Origin: Melastoma dodecandrum
Taxonomy: Eukaryota > Streptophyta > Magnoliopsida > Myrtales > Melastomataceae
DNA: 64,000 nucleotides
Assembly (NCBI GenBank): GCA_029817715.1
Contig: JARUPY010000534.1
Span: 622,501-686,500 of the forward strand
Direction of reading: 5' to 3'
The translations under genes and the position numbers were made by a program. This document shows positions 27,646 to 38,804 of this stretch, piece after piece; positions within the stretch are counted from its first letter, which is position 1, and every line of letters begins with the position of its first letter. A model generated the notes under the pieces. The model saw nothing but the letters and a program-made list of their open reading frames with translations. It had not been told where the DNA came from and made no database searches.

Positions 27646-29708
27646 ATGGGAAAGAGGAAGAAGAAACAAAGGAACACCAGAGGCACCCATTCATCCCATT
27701 ACTTACTCGAAGCTCCAGGGTTGGTGGAAGAACACGCCTTCGACCAAGAAGCCCCGTCACCAAAGTATCCCCCTTCCGACAGTGAACCGGACGTGGACGA
27801 TAAGCCTGGGGGAGTGAGCGAGGATGTTACCCTCAAAATTCCTCCTTTACCAGCAATCCGTGCAGGTGGGTCTTATCCCTTTGATGTAAAGGTAGGATCT
27901 TTATTGAATTGGAAGGGGAAGTCGGGAAGTTCGTTGAGTTGGTTCTCTCTCTCTGTCTGTCTCTCTCTTTCCTGGAAGTAGTCGCCCTCGCCCACGGGGG
28001 ACATAAGCTACTTGATGAAGAAGTTCTTTCTGATGTACGTCGGCTGGAGGCGGCCCCTCCACCTCCAGGAGGATTTCTGCGGCACCGCTCTTCTTAGGGT
28101 CGTTGTGGGGTTCCAGGGAGTGTTGGTCATGATTCGGTCCGCATGGCGTGCTCGAGATTGTTTACCGATGCGAGATGTGGGTTTGTTGGTTGGTTTGAGC
28201 TTTTGACACCGAAATGTGTTCGACAAAGTTAAATGCCAGCCAAAACTGGTTCAGGCTATCGTTCTCTCTGCCAACTCTGTTGAGATAATAGAATGCCAGT
28301 GTTGGGATTTTCCGAAGCATGTTTAGGTGATCTTGTTCTTCTCAGGTACCCAAAATACACTGCGGTTCTTCTTGCCATTTTTAGCTTCATTTAGAAATGT
28401 CACAGTTCAATTAGGACACCGGATCATGTTTTAAAGTGGTATTGTTTGGAATGCTAGTTTGAGTGTCTATGTTGTACCATCAAAATTCCTTGACATTGAT
28501 AATGTTTTTGCCTACTACAGTACAGAGTGGCTTCGCAGCGACCCGAGGCTCACAGCTGTTGGATTGGACCTTGACTTTGAGGCTCTAAATTGGTACATCA
28601 AGAACAACATTAGTGCATTTCGATCCAATGAGTCCTCCAGAATTTCCCTTTTCCATGGAAATGTTCTTCAACCATTTGAGGCCACGCTTGTAAGCCTTGA
28701 ACCGCAGGAGTTAATTAGAGCTATCGCAGTATCTGACCAGCAGGCAAGTACGGAAGCTGGAGATGGGGAATCAGATCCCCGAGTTGATCTCAAAGCTTCT
28801 GGTGAAGAACGGATTTTTAAAACCAATTTGAAACAGATTCCGGGTAGAGATATTCTGTGCTTTCAATTACAGCTGCTGCTGCCTCCACAAACGTGGTGAA
28901 TTGCTTTTGTATTTCAAACATTCACGCAATGCGATTTTGAGAAAAGGTGGTATCTTTGTGATAAATTTATATGGTGGGACGTCATCAGAGCAGAAGCTAA
29001 GACTTAAAAGGAAATTACCCAATTTCACGGTATGCACTTCATTTTCTCTCAGCTTTATCCGTGCTAATTGTGCAAGCATTCATGTTACTTGAGGAATTAA
29101 GTGATTAGTAATGGGAAAAGGAACGTAATAAAACATGTGTTTTCCATTCTGCTGTAAAATGCTACACGGCAAATGACTTTCTGTTCGTGTTTTACGACCC
29201 TTTTCAAGTATGAACTCACATCATCTGAGTGAACAAAGGGTTAGCAATCGGGTCTACAAGAAAAGTTTTCTGATGGTGTGGAGCCTGTGCAGTATAAATG
29301 GGAGCAAGCTGACTTCGACATACTGGAGAGGAAACGCAGATTAGCCTGCAATATCATCTGCAGAAGCCCCAGAAGAAGATCTGCAATGCCTTTTCATACA
29401 GCTGGCGGCTGCGAGTATTGTTTCTCCACCCCTGTATCCGGACTCGTGCTTTTCTTTCAACATAGGGCTCGATGAACTGATCAATGCCATCGATTGGCTA
29501 CAAAATCAGATGGACGCTGCCCGAGGTCAAGGAATGCCTGGAGGAGGCCGGGTTTCACTCAATCCACTTCTGGCTGCGGCAGATGCCTGACTCCGATGAC
29601 ATCCAAAGTGTAGAAGGATTCGGGATGGGAAGAAATGCAAAATACGAGGTAGAGAGCTTCCCACAGCAAGATTTGTAGAATGCATACGTAGTTGCCGTCA
29701 CTGGGTGA
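27646..29708 (+). pseudogene. SAM-dependent methyltransferase-like pseudogene (multiple lesions)
   Basis: Matches a conserved eukaryotic methyltransferase-fold family whose blocks are readable: LQEDFCGTALL (SAM-binding loop), STEWLRSDPRLTAVGLDLD, FHGNVL, NYSCCCLHKRGELLLYFKH, GGIFVINLYGGTS, SYSWRL and WTLPEVKECLEEAGF. Approximate exons: 27646-27891, 27982-28097, 28521-29029, 29293-29413, 29510-29708. Lesions: the donor after 28097 reads GG instead of GT; a two-base loss near 28855 shifts the frame before CAFNYS; a one-base loss near 29338 shifts it before ISLQYH; the donor after 29413 is AGTATT; and a conserved Trp codon near the end is TAG (29676-29678). Five independent defects in one gene are not consistent with a working protein. 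The N-terminal MGKRKKKQR still looks intact. The exact target of this family is not known to me. Confidence 0.88.
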
Positions 29709-30167
29709 GTACATATCATCACACTATTGACTAACTTTGTGAAGTTCCGGTTCCACTGCTCGGAAGGAATAAAAACTTGGGGGAAAGAAGATGTGAACGC
29801 TGCAGAATCAGAGAAATGGTCCAAAGTGGCATGGACTAAGCAGCCGTGACTATTTCGAGACAAAAAGCAGTCTCGACGATTTCGAGATAAAAGCATTGGT
29901 CGAAGAAGGATTCAGGGATGCCTTTAAGATCATTATCTCGACAACCGTTGAACGTTCTTTTCCAAAACAATGAATGATTTGGTCCTATCTGCCATTGGAA
30001 CGATCATTCGGGACTGGTATTAGATGTGTTTGACTATGTTCTTCCCTCCCTCACTCTGTTCGTTCGCTGTACCGAAACACGTCTTTTACCGATATAACCC
30101 ACATTGAAAGAAAGCTCTTAAATATCAAGACAGTCGCCTGCTGAAGGTTATCATTGTCGCTGCAGCA
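29709..30167. other. spacer before the AN1 gene
   Basis: Pseudogene 3' flank and probable promoter of the AN1 gene. Short imperfect repeat of CGA-TTCGAGA-AAAGCA near 29850-29895. No other feature. Confidence 0.35.
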
Positions 30168-30518
30168 ATGGCGGAAGAACAAGCTTTGGGTTCTCCATCG
30201 AACCAGGGTACCTACAAGAAGTGTTTCCTTGACCGGCAGCCGCCCCTCAATTCCACAGCTGCCACCGCAGCCACCGAGGCGACCACGGTAGCCGCATCAA
30301 TCTCCCCCATCCTTCCTCCTAATTCAACGAGGATTCCTCACACGTCCACGACCGCGAACGGATGCACGTCCTGCCGGAAGCGCGTGGGACTAACAGGGTT
30401 CCGTTGCAGGTGCGGAACGACATACTACGGCATCCATCGCTACCCGGAGAGCCACGGTTGCGGGTACGACTACAAGAAGGGAGGGAAGAGATCCAAAGGC
30501 AAAACCCGGTGGTGGTAG
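30168..30518 (+). CDS. AN1-type zinc-finger (SAP-like) protein without A20 domain, one Cys ligand changed
   Basis: Intronless, 116 residues. Plant stress-associated proteins (SAPs) usually carry an N-terminal A20 finger and a C-terminal AN1 finger and act in ubiquitin-linked stress signalling. Here the first 60 residues are Thr/Ala/Pro-rich with no A20 cysteines. The AN1 finger (about 63-104) reads [18 protein letters not shown], then [15 protein letters not shown]. In normal AN1 domains the stretch after RCRCG is like xxFCGxH; the Cys is Tyr here (TAC for TGC). That removes one of the zinc ligands, so the second zinc site should be weakened. The C-terminal YDYKKGGKR is family-like but Lys-rich. 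It may be a diverged SAP or a gene in early decay; the open frame is complete. Confidence 0.75.
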   Translation: MAEEQALGSPSNQGTYKKCFLDRQPPLNSTAATAATEATTVAASISPILPPNSTRIPHTSTTANGCTSCRKRVGLTGFRCRCGTTYYGIHRYPESHGCGYDYKKGGKRSKGKTRWW

Positions 30519-30595
30519 CCGAAAAGCCCCGGAAAATTTAAGGCCATAGACTTTCTTTTCCATGTTATCCTCGTCCTCTTGTAATAAATATTCTC

Positions 30596-30880
30596 AACTA
30601 GGGATGAAAACGAGCCGAGTCGAGACTGAATATCCCATGCTCGAGCTTGGCTCGATTAGGAACAGTTCGAGCTCGAGCTCGGCTCGAACTCGATTGAGCT
30701 CAAATAATTGGAGCTCGAACTCGGCTCGGTTCAATTATGGAGAGTTCGAGCTCGGCTCGAAAGGCTCGAATGTATATCGAGCCTAAGCTCGGTTCGACAG
30801 TTCGAGTTCGGCTCGAAAGGCTTAAATGCAGATCGAGCCTGAGCTCAGCTCGAAAGATCGAAAGTTACTCAAACAACTGA
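30596..30880. repeat. GAGCTCG/GCTCGAA-rich repeat (possible non-autonomous DNA transposon end)
   Basis: From AGGGATGAAAACGAGCCGAG at about 30601, variants of GAGCTCGGCTCGAA recur more than ten times over 280 bp. An AGGGATG-AACGAGCCGAG-type start is common in plant hAT-like non-autonomous elements (from memory). I find no matching inverted end downstream, so the element class is a guess; the repeat itself is plain. Confidence 0.6.
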
Positions 30881-31617
30881 AAGTAAACAAAAAGTGATTG
30901 TTAGCAAAAACAACTTATTGTTGGCATAATCAAACATCAATTTGAGAAAATTCACAAACAGAGCGGAGGACAACTGGTTTGCAGGAGTAGCGGAAGAAGA
31001 TCACAAACCTTAACCTAATAGGGCGTCATTCGAAGAAGATCAAAGATTAGGAGTGAAGGATAACCGGCTTGCAGGGACCACAGCAATGACGGACTCGTTG
31101 GAGGACAATCGGTTTACAGGGACAGCGACGCTGACGGATTCGACGAAGGAGAAGATTAGAACGACGGATTTCCTGAAACAAAGCGAAGGAGTTTCAAACG
31201 TAGGTTCAACTAATTTTAATTAAATTAATTTTCAGGATTATAATTTTATTATTAATAAATTATTAATATTTATTATATAATATTAGGCTCGCGAACCATG
31301 GAGCGAGTTGAAATTTGATTATTGATAAATCGATTAGGCAGGAACCTGGCTGATGTGATAAGAAATGTGTTAACCCGAAACAAAAGTAATATTTTTAGCT
31401 CCACAACTTAGGGGATGATTATCCCCAAATTAAGCCATTTTTTTTATGCTTTGATTTCAATTAGGGCAAACTCAAATCACTTTGAGGATTTCTTATTCTT
31501 TTTTTTTGTTATTATTTTGTAAATTTGTGGGCCAGAACAGAGTCGAGCCCAGAATCCCACCGAATGACGACTAGTCGAGTTGGGCCCAGGCCCAGGCCCA
31601 GGATCAACAAATTATTG
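30881..31617. other. AT-rich spacer
   Basis: Two loosely similar segments with GATTAGGAGTGAAGGA and ACCGGCTTGCAGGGAC wording near 31000-31140, then AT-rich sequence. No gene seen. Probably old repeat sequence. Confidence 0.35.
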
Positions 31618-31978
31618 TTAAGGCGAGATTTCGGGTCGTCCTTGTTCATGGTTTTGACAGTTCCAAGGACCTCTACATTCCCCTGTCACAGGTTTTTCAC
31701 GTCTCGGACAGACATGTGGTTTTGAGTTCTATCTGGTAGGGATAGAGTGTTAAGAGGGAGACGTGGTTATGTTTTTTCATGGGGACTGCAGGAACTCATG
31801 AAGGACTTGGGCCTGTACTTGTTGATTTTCTATCTGCAGACGCACGTGGCGAAGAAGCTGCTGTGGATCAAGTACCACGAGGTTCCCGACGGGGGGTCAC
31901 CCGATGATCCACGAGGGCCAACTCTGCGAGGCCATGTTTCGAGAGCTCTCTGCCTGGGGGGAGGAACCAACTCTTAAT
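31618..31978 (+). pseudogene. internally deleted alpha/beta hydrolase fragment
   Basis: Contains two recognisable pieces of the hydrolase found intact at 33.8-35.3 kb. The first, 31624-31691, encodes FRVVLVHGFDSSKDLYIPLSQ and ends at a GT donor, matching the oxyanion-hole end of exon 1. The second, after an AG at about 31790, encodes ELMKDLGLYLL then passes directly to THVAKKLLWIKYHEVPDGG, joining the start of exon 2 to the last part of exon 4. About 200 codons in between, with the nucleophile Ser, are missing, and a frameshift in the GGGGGG run near 31890 precedes the HPMIHEGQLCEAMF-like end. It is a relic of a diverged paralogue. Confidence 0.88.
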
Positions 31979-32249
31979 GGTTCGGACAAGTCATCCTAAG
32001 CCCAATCTCAACTCATCAACCAGGCTTTGTATGTTGCAAGAAGAGTGGACAGCCGACAGACATTGGCAGAGCCTGAACAGAGAGAAACACATGCAACGAA
32101 TAGACTTCACGCTCACGTCGTTGGTTCCGCGTTCCAAATGAAAGAAAGCAACCAAATAAAATAAACGACAACTCATACAAGTACAAGGAAGTATCACGTG
32201 GACGTGGAAAAGGCTTCCTGTTTAAGGATACGTCGGCGAAGAACAGAAC

Positions 32250-32423
32250 TGTTGAAAGGTTTGCTATATAGCAAACCCAATCCCACATCGGATAGATAAA
32301 AGAGTCCAGCCTAGTATATATAGCCTAGCGGGCTACTCCCTCTATAGCCAATTGGTTTTAGAGAGGAACCCCGCTAGGCTTGTATGCTGGGCTCGGCATA
32401 TGGGCCGGTCCGATATTCTAACA
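32250..32423 (+). repeat. TRIM 5' LTR
   Basis: 174 bp with TG...CA ends and a perfect 20-bp palindrome at 32258-32277 (GGTTTGCTAT and its complement). A TATATATAG motif near 32312 may be the promoter. Confidence 0.93.
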
Positions 32424-32653
32424 TGGTATCAGAGCCCGGTTAAGCCCAGTAAAACCGATGGTGGGCCCCCCTCGCCCGTGTGGTGCGGTGCAACCCAAAT
32501 AAAAGGGTGCCCGTGTGTGTGGACCAGTTCAACCCAAAAAAGGGTGCTGGCTTGTGGGCCCGTATGTGGGTCGCGTGTGTGGTCCGGTTCAACCCAAAAA
32601 AAAAAAGGGTGCCGGCTTGTAAGCCCGTATGTGGGCTTGGGTTTGAGGGGGCG

Positions 32654-32827
32654 TGTTGAAAGGTTTGCTATATAGCAAACCCAATCCCACATCGGATAGA
32701 GAAAAGAGTCCGGCCTAGTATATATAGCCTAGCGGGCTACGCCCTCTATAGACAATTGGTTTTAGAGAGAAACCCCGCTGGCCTTGTATGCTGGGCTCGG
32801 CATATGGGCCGGTCCGATATTCTAACA
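32654..32827 (+). repeat. TRIM 3' LTR
   Basis: Same length as the 5' LTR, 167 of 174 bases identical, palindrome conserved at 32662-32681. Followed by the AGAAC target duplication. Confidence 0.93.
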
Positions 32828-33255
32828 AGAACAAGGGAAGAAAAACTCACTTCACCTTCACCCCAAGCCAAAGCAAACTCCCCTTCTCGCTTCATTGACA
32901 AGATATTTGGGTTTTACAGCTATGAAATTATCATCCCATTTCCACTTCCCGAAGAAAAGGGGAAAACTTCACATGGGACTACTATAACCTCTGATTACTT
33001 TTATTACTTACTTTTACAGGTGGTATTTGGGTCAGGAATTATGGGGGGAGCTGTCTGAGTTGAACCCCACCACCTTAAGACAAAAGCCAAGTGTCTGGAC
33101 ATGTCTCCTTGTTGTTCAGAAAGCCAAGACACAAACTAATATTCACATACATCAGATCACATCATCTTCCTCTTATAAATAGGGAATTTGGGGATCCTCC
33201 AGGAACAGGAGGGGGATATTCTCACCATCTGGTCTCTTCTCAATCTCAACCTGGC

Positions 33256-33302
33256 AAAGACAGAGAGAGAGAGCGAGAGAGAGAGGGAGGGAGAGAAAGG
33301 AA
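33256..33302. repeat. GA-rich microsatellite
   Basis: Imperfect (GA)n run about 40 bp long, 500 bp upstream of the hydrolase start, probably in its promoter or 5' UTR. Confidence 0.8.
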
Positions 33303-33809
33303 TAGGACAGGAAGGTCTCTATATATCCTCCTGCTACAACTCACCCCGCTCCTTATTTGACTTTTGTTTGATTTGATCATTGATTCCCTCCTTTTCCTCA
33401 TCCTCCTCCTCCTTTTATAATCTGCTTTATTGCTCCCTCCCATCCAACCCGACCAACTCCCCCGTGTTTGTCCGAAATCGAGACGGACCCAACAGGAAAA
33501 TACGCCTAACCGACCGGCCTCCCCTGTCTACCCACGAGGCTAATATTCAAACCTCATTCCCAGGTAAGCCACCGGCCAACCCGTTTCCCTTGATTGCCCA
33601 CGATCTCCTTTCATGGCTGGATTCTTCCCTTTTGGTTAAAGTTTCGATCTTGTTCGTCGCACCCGCCTCATTTTCGAGGCATTGGCTTGTGACGCGGCCA
33701 AGACAGCATCGGCGTAGACAACGACGAAGTCCTTGATTTGGGTTTTTTTTTTGTGGCGCCGAATATTACTCGGGGCAGGTTGTTCTGTGGCTTTGGTGGC
33801 GTTCGTGGG

Positions 33810-35291
33810 ATGGGGATAGCGAATCCCGACGGCGACTCCGGGGGAGAACAGCAGCAATTGGCGTCGCCCCCTCCTGAGAGTAAGGAGTCGCAGGAGAACC
33901 CGCCCGTCGCATCAACGACGATTAAGCTCAGCGATGGGAGGCAGCTCGCTTATATTGAGAAGGGAGTCCCTAAGAGCAGCGCCAATTACAAGATCGTCGT
34001 CGTTCATGGTTTCGGCGGCTCCAAGGAGATGAACTTCCCTGTCTCCCAGGTACTGCATGTCTTCGATCTGATAACGTTTTGTGGTTTTAGAGGATCGTCG
34101 ATTTGGGATTTGGAAGAAAGTAGAATCAGGCCAGTATGTATGCAAATGCATTGGAACTTAAAGGTCAGGACTCGATGAATTTTCTCGTGTTGTCGGGGAT
34201 TACTGGAATCGGGAATGGATCTGGTCCCTCCAGTGATGAATCCGGCCTTTGATCTGCAGCAGTGAAGATTTAACCGTCTGATTTGTGGTGGCATCTGAAG
34301 CTAGTTGAGATGCTGATATCTCTGTTCTTTGATATTCCAGGAAGTAGTAGAGAGCCTGGGGTTGTACATTGTGCTGTATGATAGAGCGGGTTATGGGGTC
34401 AGCGATTACAATCCGAAGCGATCGTTGAGGAGTGAAGCGCAGGACGTGGAAGAGCTGGCTGATTGGTTGCAGTTGGGCTCCAAGTTCTATATCGTCGGGG
34501 TCTCCATGGGGTCTTATCCCACTTGGAGCTGCATCAAGCACATACCTCATAGGTTCCAACCGTGCTTCCATATCTTCGGTCCGGCGGATTCATTACATTT
34601 ATCAATCTTCTGTGGCTTTTGATGATCAGGTCGTGTGTCATTTCCTATGCAGACTAGCAGGTGTGGCATTTATCGTTCCAACTGTCAACTACAGGTGGCC
34701 TTCTTTGCCCGAAAGACTGACGAAACCGGATTACAGAAGGAGGCTTATACGCTGGTCCCTTCGCATAGCGAGCCATGCTCCTGGGTTGCTTCAATGGTTC
34801 GTCACAACGAGATATCACCCATCGGATGGAGATCCATCCATCTTCAACAAGCGGGACATCGAAGCCTTAAAGCAGAATGCAGGGGGATTCCCAATGTTCA
34901 CCCCGGTAGGTGGCCAGATTTTGACCCGAGTCAGCTTGTTAAAGGGTGACTTAACGTCTCTGGATGAAACCATCGACAGGAAAAGCTTCGAGAACGGCTA
35001 GTGTTTGAAACCCTGAGGGGCGACTTCAAGGCAGGTTTCGGTAAATGGGACTTCGACCCATTGGAGCTGGATGACCCGTTTCAGAAGGAAGAGAGTTCAT
35101 CAGTTCATATCTGGCATGGTTACGAAGACAAAGTAGTGCCATACCAACTCCAGCGATATGTCTCCTCAAAGTTGCCTTGGATCAAGTACCACGAAATCCC
35201 CGACGGAGGGCACTTGATCATCCACTACCAGGGCGTATGCGACGCCATCCTAAAGTCACTGTTGCTCGGGGAAGAACCGCCGGTATTGTGA
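33810..35291 (+). CDS. alpha/beta-fold hydrolase, 4 exons
   Basis: Plant alpha/beta hydrolase superfamily protein; substrate unknown. Exons: 33810-34049, 34341-34552, 34653-34905, 34980-35291; 338 residues, all GT-AG, frame exact. The oxyanion strand reads VVVHGFGGSKE (about 64-74). The nucleophile elbow is GVSMGS with Ser135, the acid is probably Asp285 in GYEDKVVP, and the His is His313 in DGGHLIIHY, so the catalytic triad is complete. LPERLTKPDYRRRL and GDFKAGFGKWDFDPLEL are characteristic of the plant subfamily. No signal peptide or membrane anchor is clear at the N-terminus, which is Gly/Glu/Pro-rich, so it is probably cytosolic. A damaged paralogue lies 2 kb upstream, pointing to an old tandem duplication, with the TRIM inserted between them. 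Confidence 0.93.
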
Positions 35292-35816
35292 TGACAACTG
35301 CAGTTGCGGAAACTGTATATTGGTCAACTGCTGAAACTGGGTGAATTAAATTCGTTCATTGTTTGAGAATGATCGCCTTCTCAGACTGATACATTCTTAA
35401 GAGCAGCAGGTCCTTCCTAGCTCTCGAATAGAATTCTTCGGTTTCTAACATTTCTACAAAGTAATTTCTCGCCCCCAACCTTTTCCTAGTCCAACCATTC
35501 CATTCATGTAAAAAGGGACAAGACGAGTTCATACAGAATTGAAAACTAGGCACCACCTCACTTCTGCGTTTTTTCATACTTCTCTTCTTTATTATATAAA
35601 CCGAAACATTTTCCCATCAGAAAAGGTGAAGTCATGGGCCTTCCCCGGAAGATGATTCTACAGGAGCAACAACTGGGCAGGAAATTGCTGAGGATAGTGG
35701 CTACCCAACTGGGTGTGATCTGAAGTTTCTGTTAACAACCAATTTTGCAGAGAGAACCTAAGGTCAGTTTTCGTACTTCCTGTGAAGATGTCCCGGTTCG
35801 AGACCGACTCGCACTG
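35292..35816. other. convergent 3' spacer
   Basis: Tail-to-tail between the hydrolase and UMP-CMP kinase genes. Only 3' UTR-like sequence; short frames here match nothing. Confidence 0.4.
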
Positions 35817-37338
<1,522 letters not shown>

Positions 37339-38804
37339 GGCTGATCCTTTTGTTCACTGGGTAATAAGGTCGAACAAGTGGGCGACGTCAACATCAGGAA
37401 GCTAAATCACAAACAAAGCGTCCCATCACCCTCGAATCAACCATACAAAAAAAAACTATCAAATTCCTCCTGCGAACACCAAAAAGAAAACCCCCCAACG
37501 GAATGAAAACAACTCCAGGAGGATCACACGGTCAGCAACTTCCTCCAAAAAGAAAACGAATCCCATCCATCATCAAGGAAACAACAACCTTCAATCATCC
37601 CACAAAAGCTGCACTACAAATCGTTGGTCGTCGTCATCATCACGTCACCGGGCGAAAGGTGTCTGCTGCGTGCTCTCTTACATCCTTCTCCCCCAAAGAA
37701 AAGGACTTCTCGAACTCTAAAGCCCAAAAAACAACGGGGCCACAAATTCGGTCGTCAAGACGAAGACATCAAGTCCAAACCCAAATTCAATCCAAACAAC
37801 AACAAAACCCTCATAATTTGTCTGTATTCGCACAAAAAAGGAAATTCCACCGCTCTTAGACGACCACAACGCGAATCATTCGCGCCCCCCCCCACGCTTG
37901 TCCGTCGCGCCTGCCGCTGTCCGAAACCCGTTAAGAATTCCGACACCCGTAACCCCCCTGATCAATCATTCCCCCCCTTCCAATTCGTCGTTCCCGCCGG
38001 TGAGTCTTCGCGCCAATCCCCGCCTTGGGACGCAAACCTGGAATTTGGGGTTTTTAGGATTATTGTCGGGGTAAAGGCCGCGGGGGGTGTTGGAGGGAGG
38101 ATGCTTGTGGGCGTTAGGGTTTTCTTATTTTGTGTCGATTGGGGTTTTGGGTGTGCGTGTTTCTTTTGACGATTGCGGGGGTTCCTTTCTGCGTGATCGT
38201 CGCGTGAAAGTTTAGTTCTTGATCATGGGATTTTAACGGGTGTGGTCTGGTCAAGCCGTTGTAGTCCTTACTGAAATGGTCCAGTTGGGAACAAACCCTA
38301 TTTCTTTTCTTTAAAAGGAAATGAGTTGGTAATGATTGGGATTTTCGTGCATTTGTTTATGAGAAATTCCGAAGTTGTTTAGGGGTGATACTGCTAAGAA
38401 GTTGGACACTTGATGGGTATTTTCGCGGGCGTGATCTTGCGGAGGACTTTGGGTATTGTGGAGTTCTCGAGTTATAGTAGTTTTGATTTGTATGATGTGT
38501 GATAGTGGTTCATGAGAGAGGAGCTTCATTTGATTATATTTATAGTTTGTATGCTGTATATAGCTAGCTATACCTGTAATATATGATTATTTGGGTATTC
38601 CTAATTGTCGAAAGTTTGCTGAAAAGGGGGAATTTTGACAGATAGGAAGGTTGCTTCCGGTAAATCTACGCAAAAGAAAACTGATACTGGACATTATCTT
38701 TCAGTACAGGCCAATTAAGAGCTCAGACAGACTAGACTGAAGCAAGAGAGCTATGGAAGTCCTGCCGTTGATCACGTGAGCTATCTTAGTGCATTGAGTA
38801 GACC
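37339..38804 (+). promoter_or_regulatory. divergent promoter and probable 5' UTR intron of the 1,208-residue gene
   Basis: Lies between the kinase start (minus) and the next plus-strand start codon. A strong donor, CCGCCG|GTGAGTC at about 38000, and an acceptor TTGAGTAG just before the ATG at 38805 suggest an intron of about 0.8 kb inside the 5' UTR (inference). Sequence before 38000 is C/A-rich, as in plant leaders. Confidence 0.45.

Larger units (their letters stand above)
32250..32827 (+). mobile_element. complete TRIM retroelement (578 bp) with 174-bp LTRs
   Basis: Terminal-repeat retrotransposon in miniature. LTR 1 is 32250-32423 and LTR 2 is 32654-32827, both 174 bp, starting TGTTGAAAGG and ending ATTCTAACA, with 7 mismatches (4.0%). 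Directly after LTR 1 is the primer-binding site TGGTATCAGAGC, complementary to the 3' end of initiator tRNA-Met. A purine-rich tract (TTGAGGGGGCG) precedes LTR 2. The element is flanked by the 5-bp duplication AGAAC (32245-32249 and 32828-32832). The 230-bp interior has no coding capacity and carries two copies, 60 bp apart (32521, 32581), of a sequence with GTTCAACCCAAAAA. It would need proteins from another element to move. Confidence 0.95.

Noticed and set aside
27500..28100. Assembly or sequencing error as the reason for the broken genes
   Set aside because: Thirteen other genes in the same window close in frame with no indel, so random error should not be concentrated in a few genes. Read data would settle it.
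33256..33302. Coding frames over the GA microsatellite
   Set aside because: Repetitive Glu/Arg translation with no conserved sequence; a simple repeat explains it.
37503..38169. Plus-strand frames of 118 and 181 codons before the 1,208-residue gene
   Set aside because: Composition follows the C/A-rich leader, there is no family resemblance, and the region sits across the probable 5' UTR donor at about 38000.
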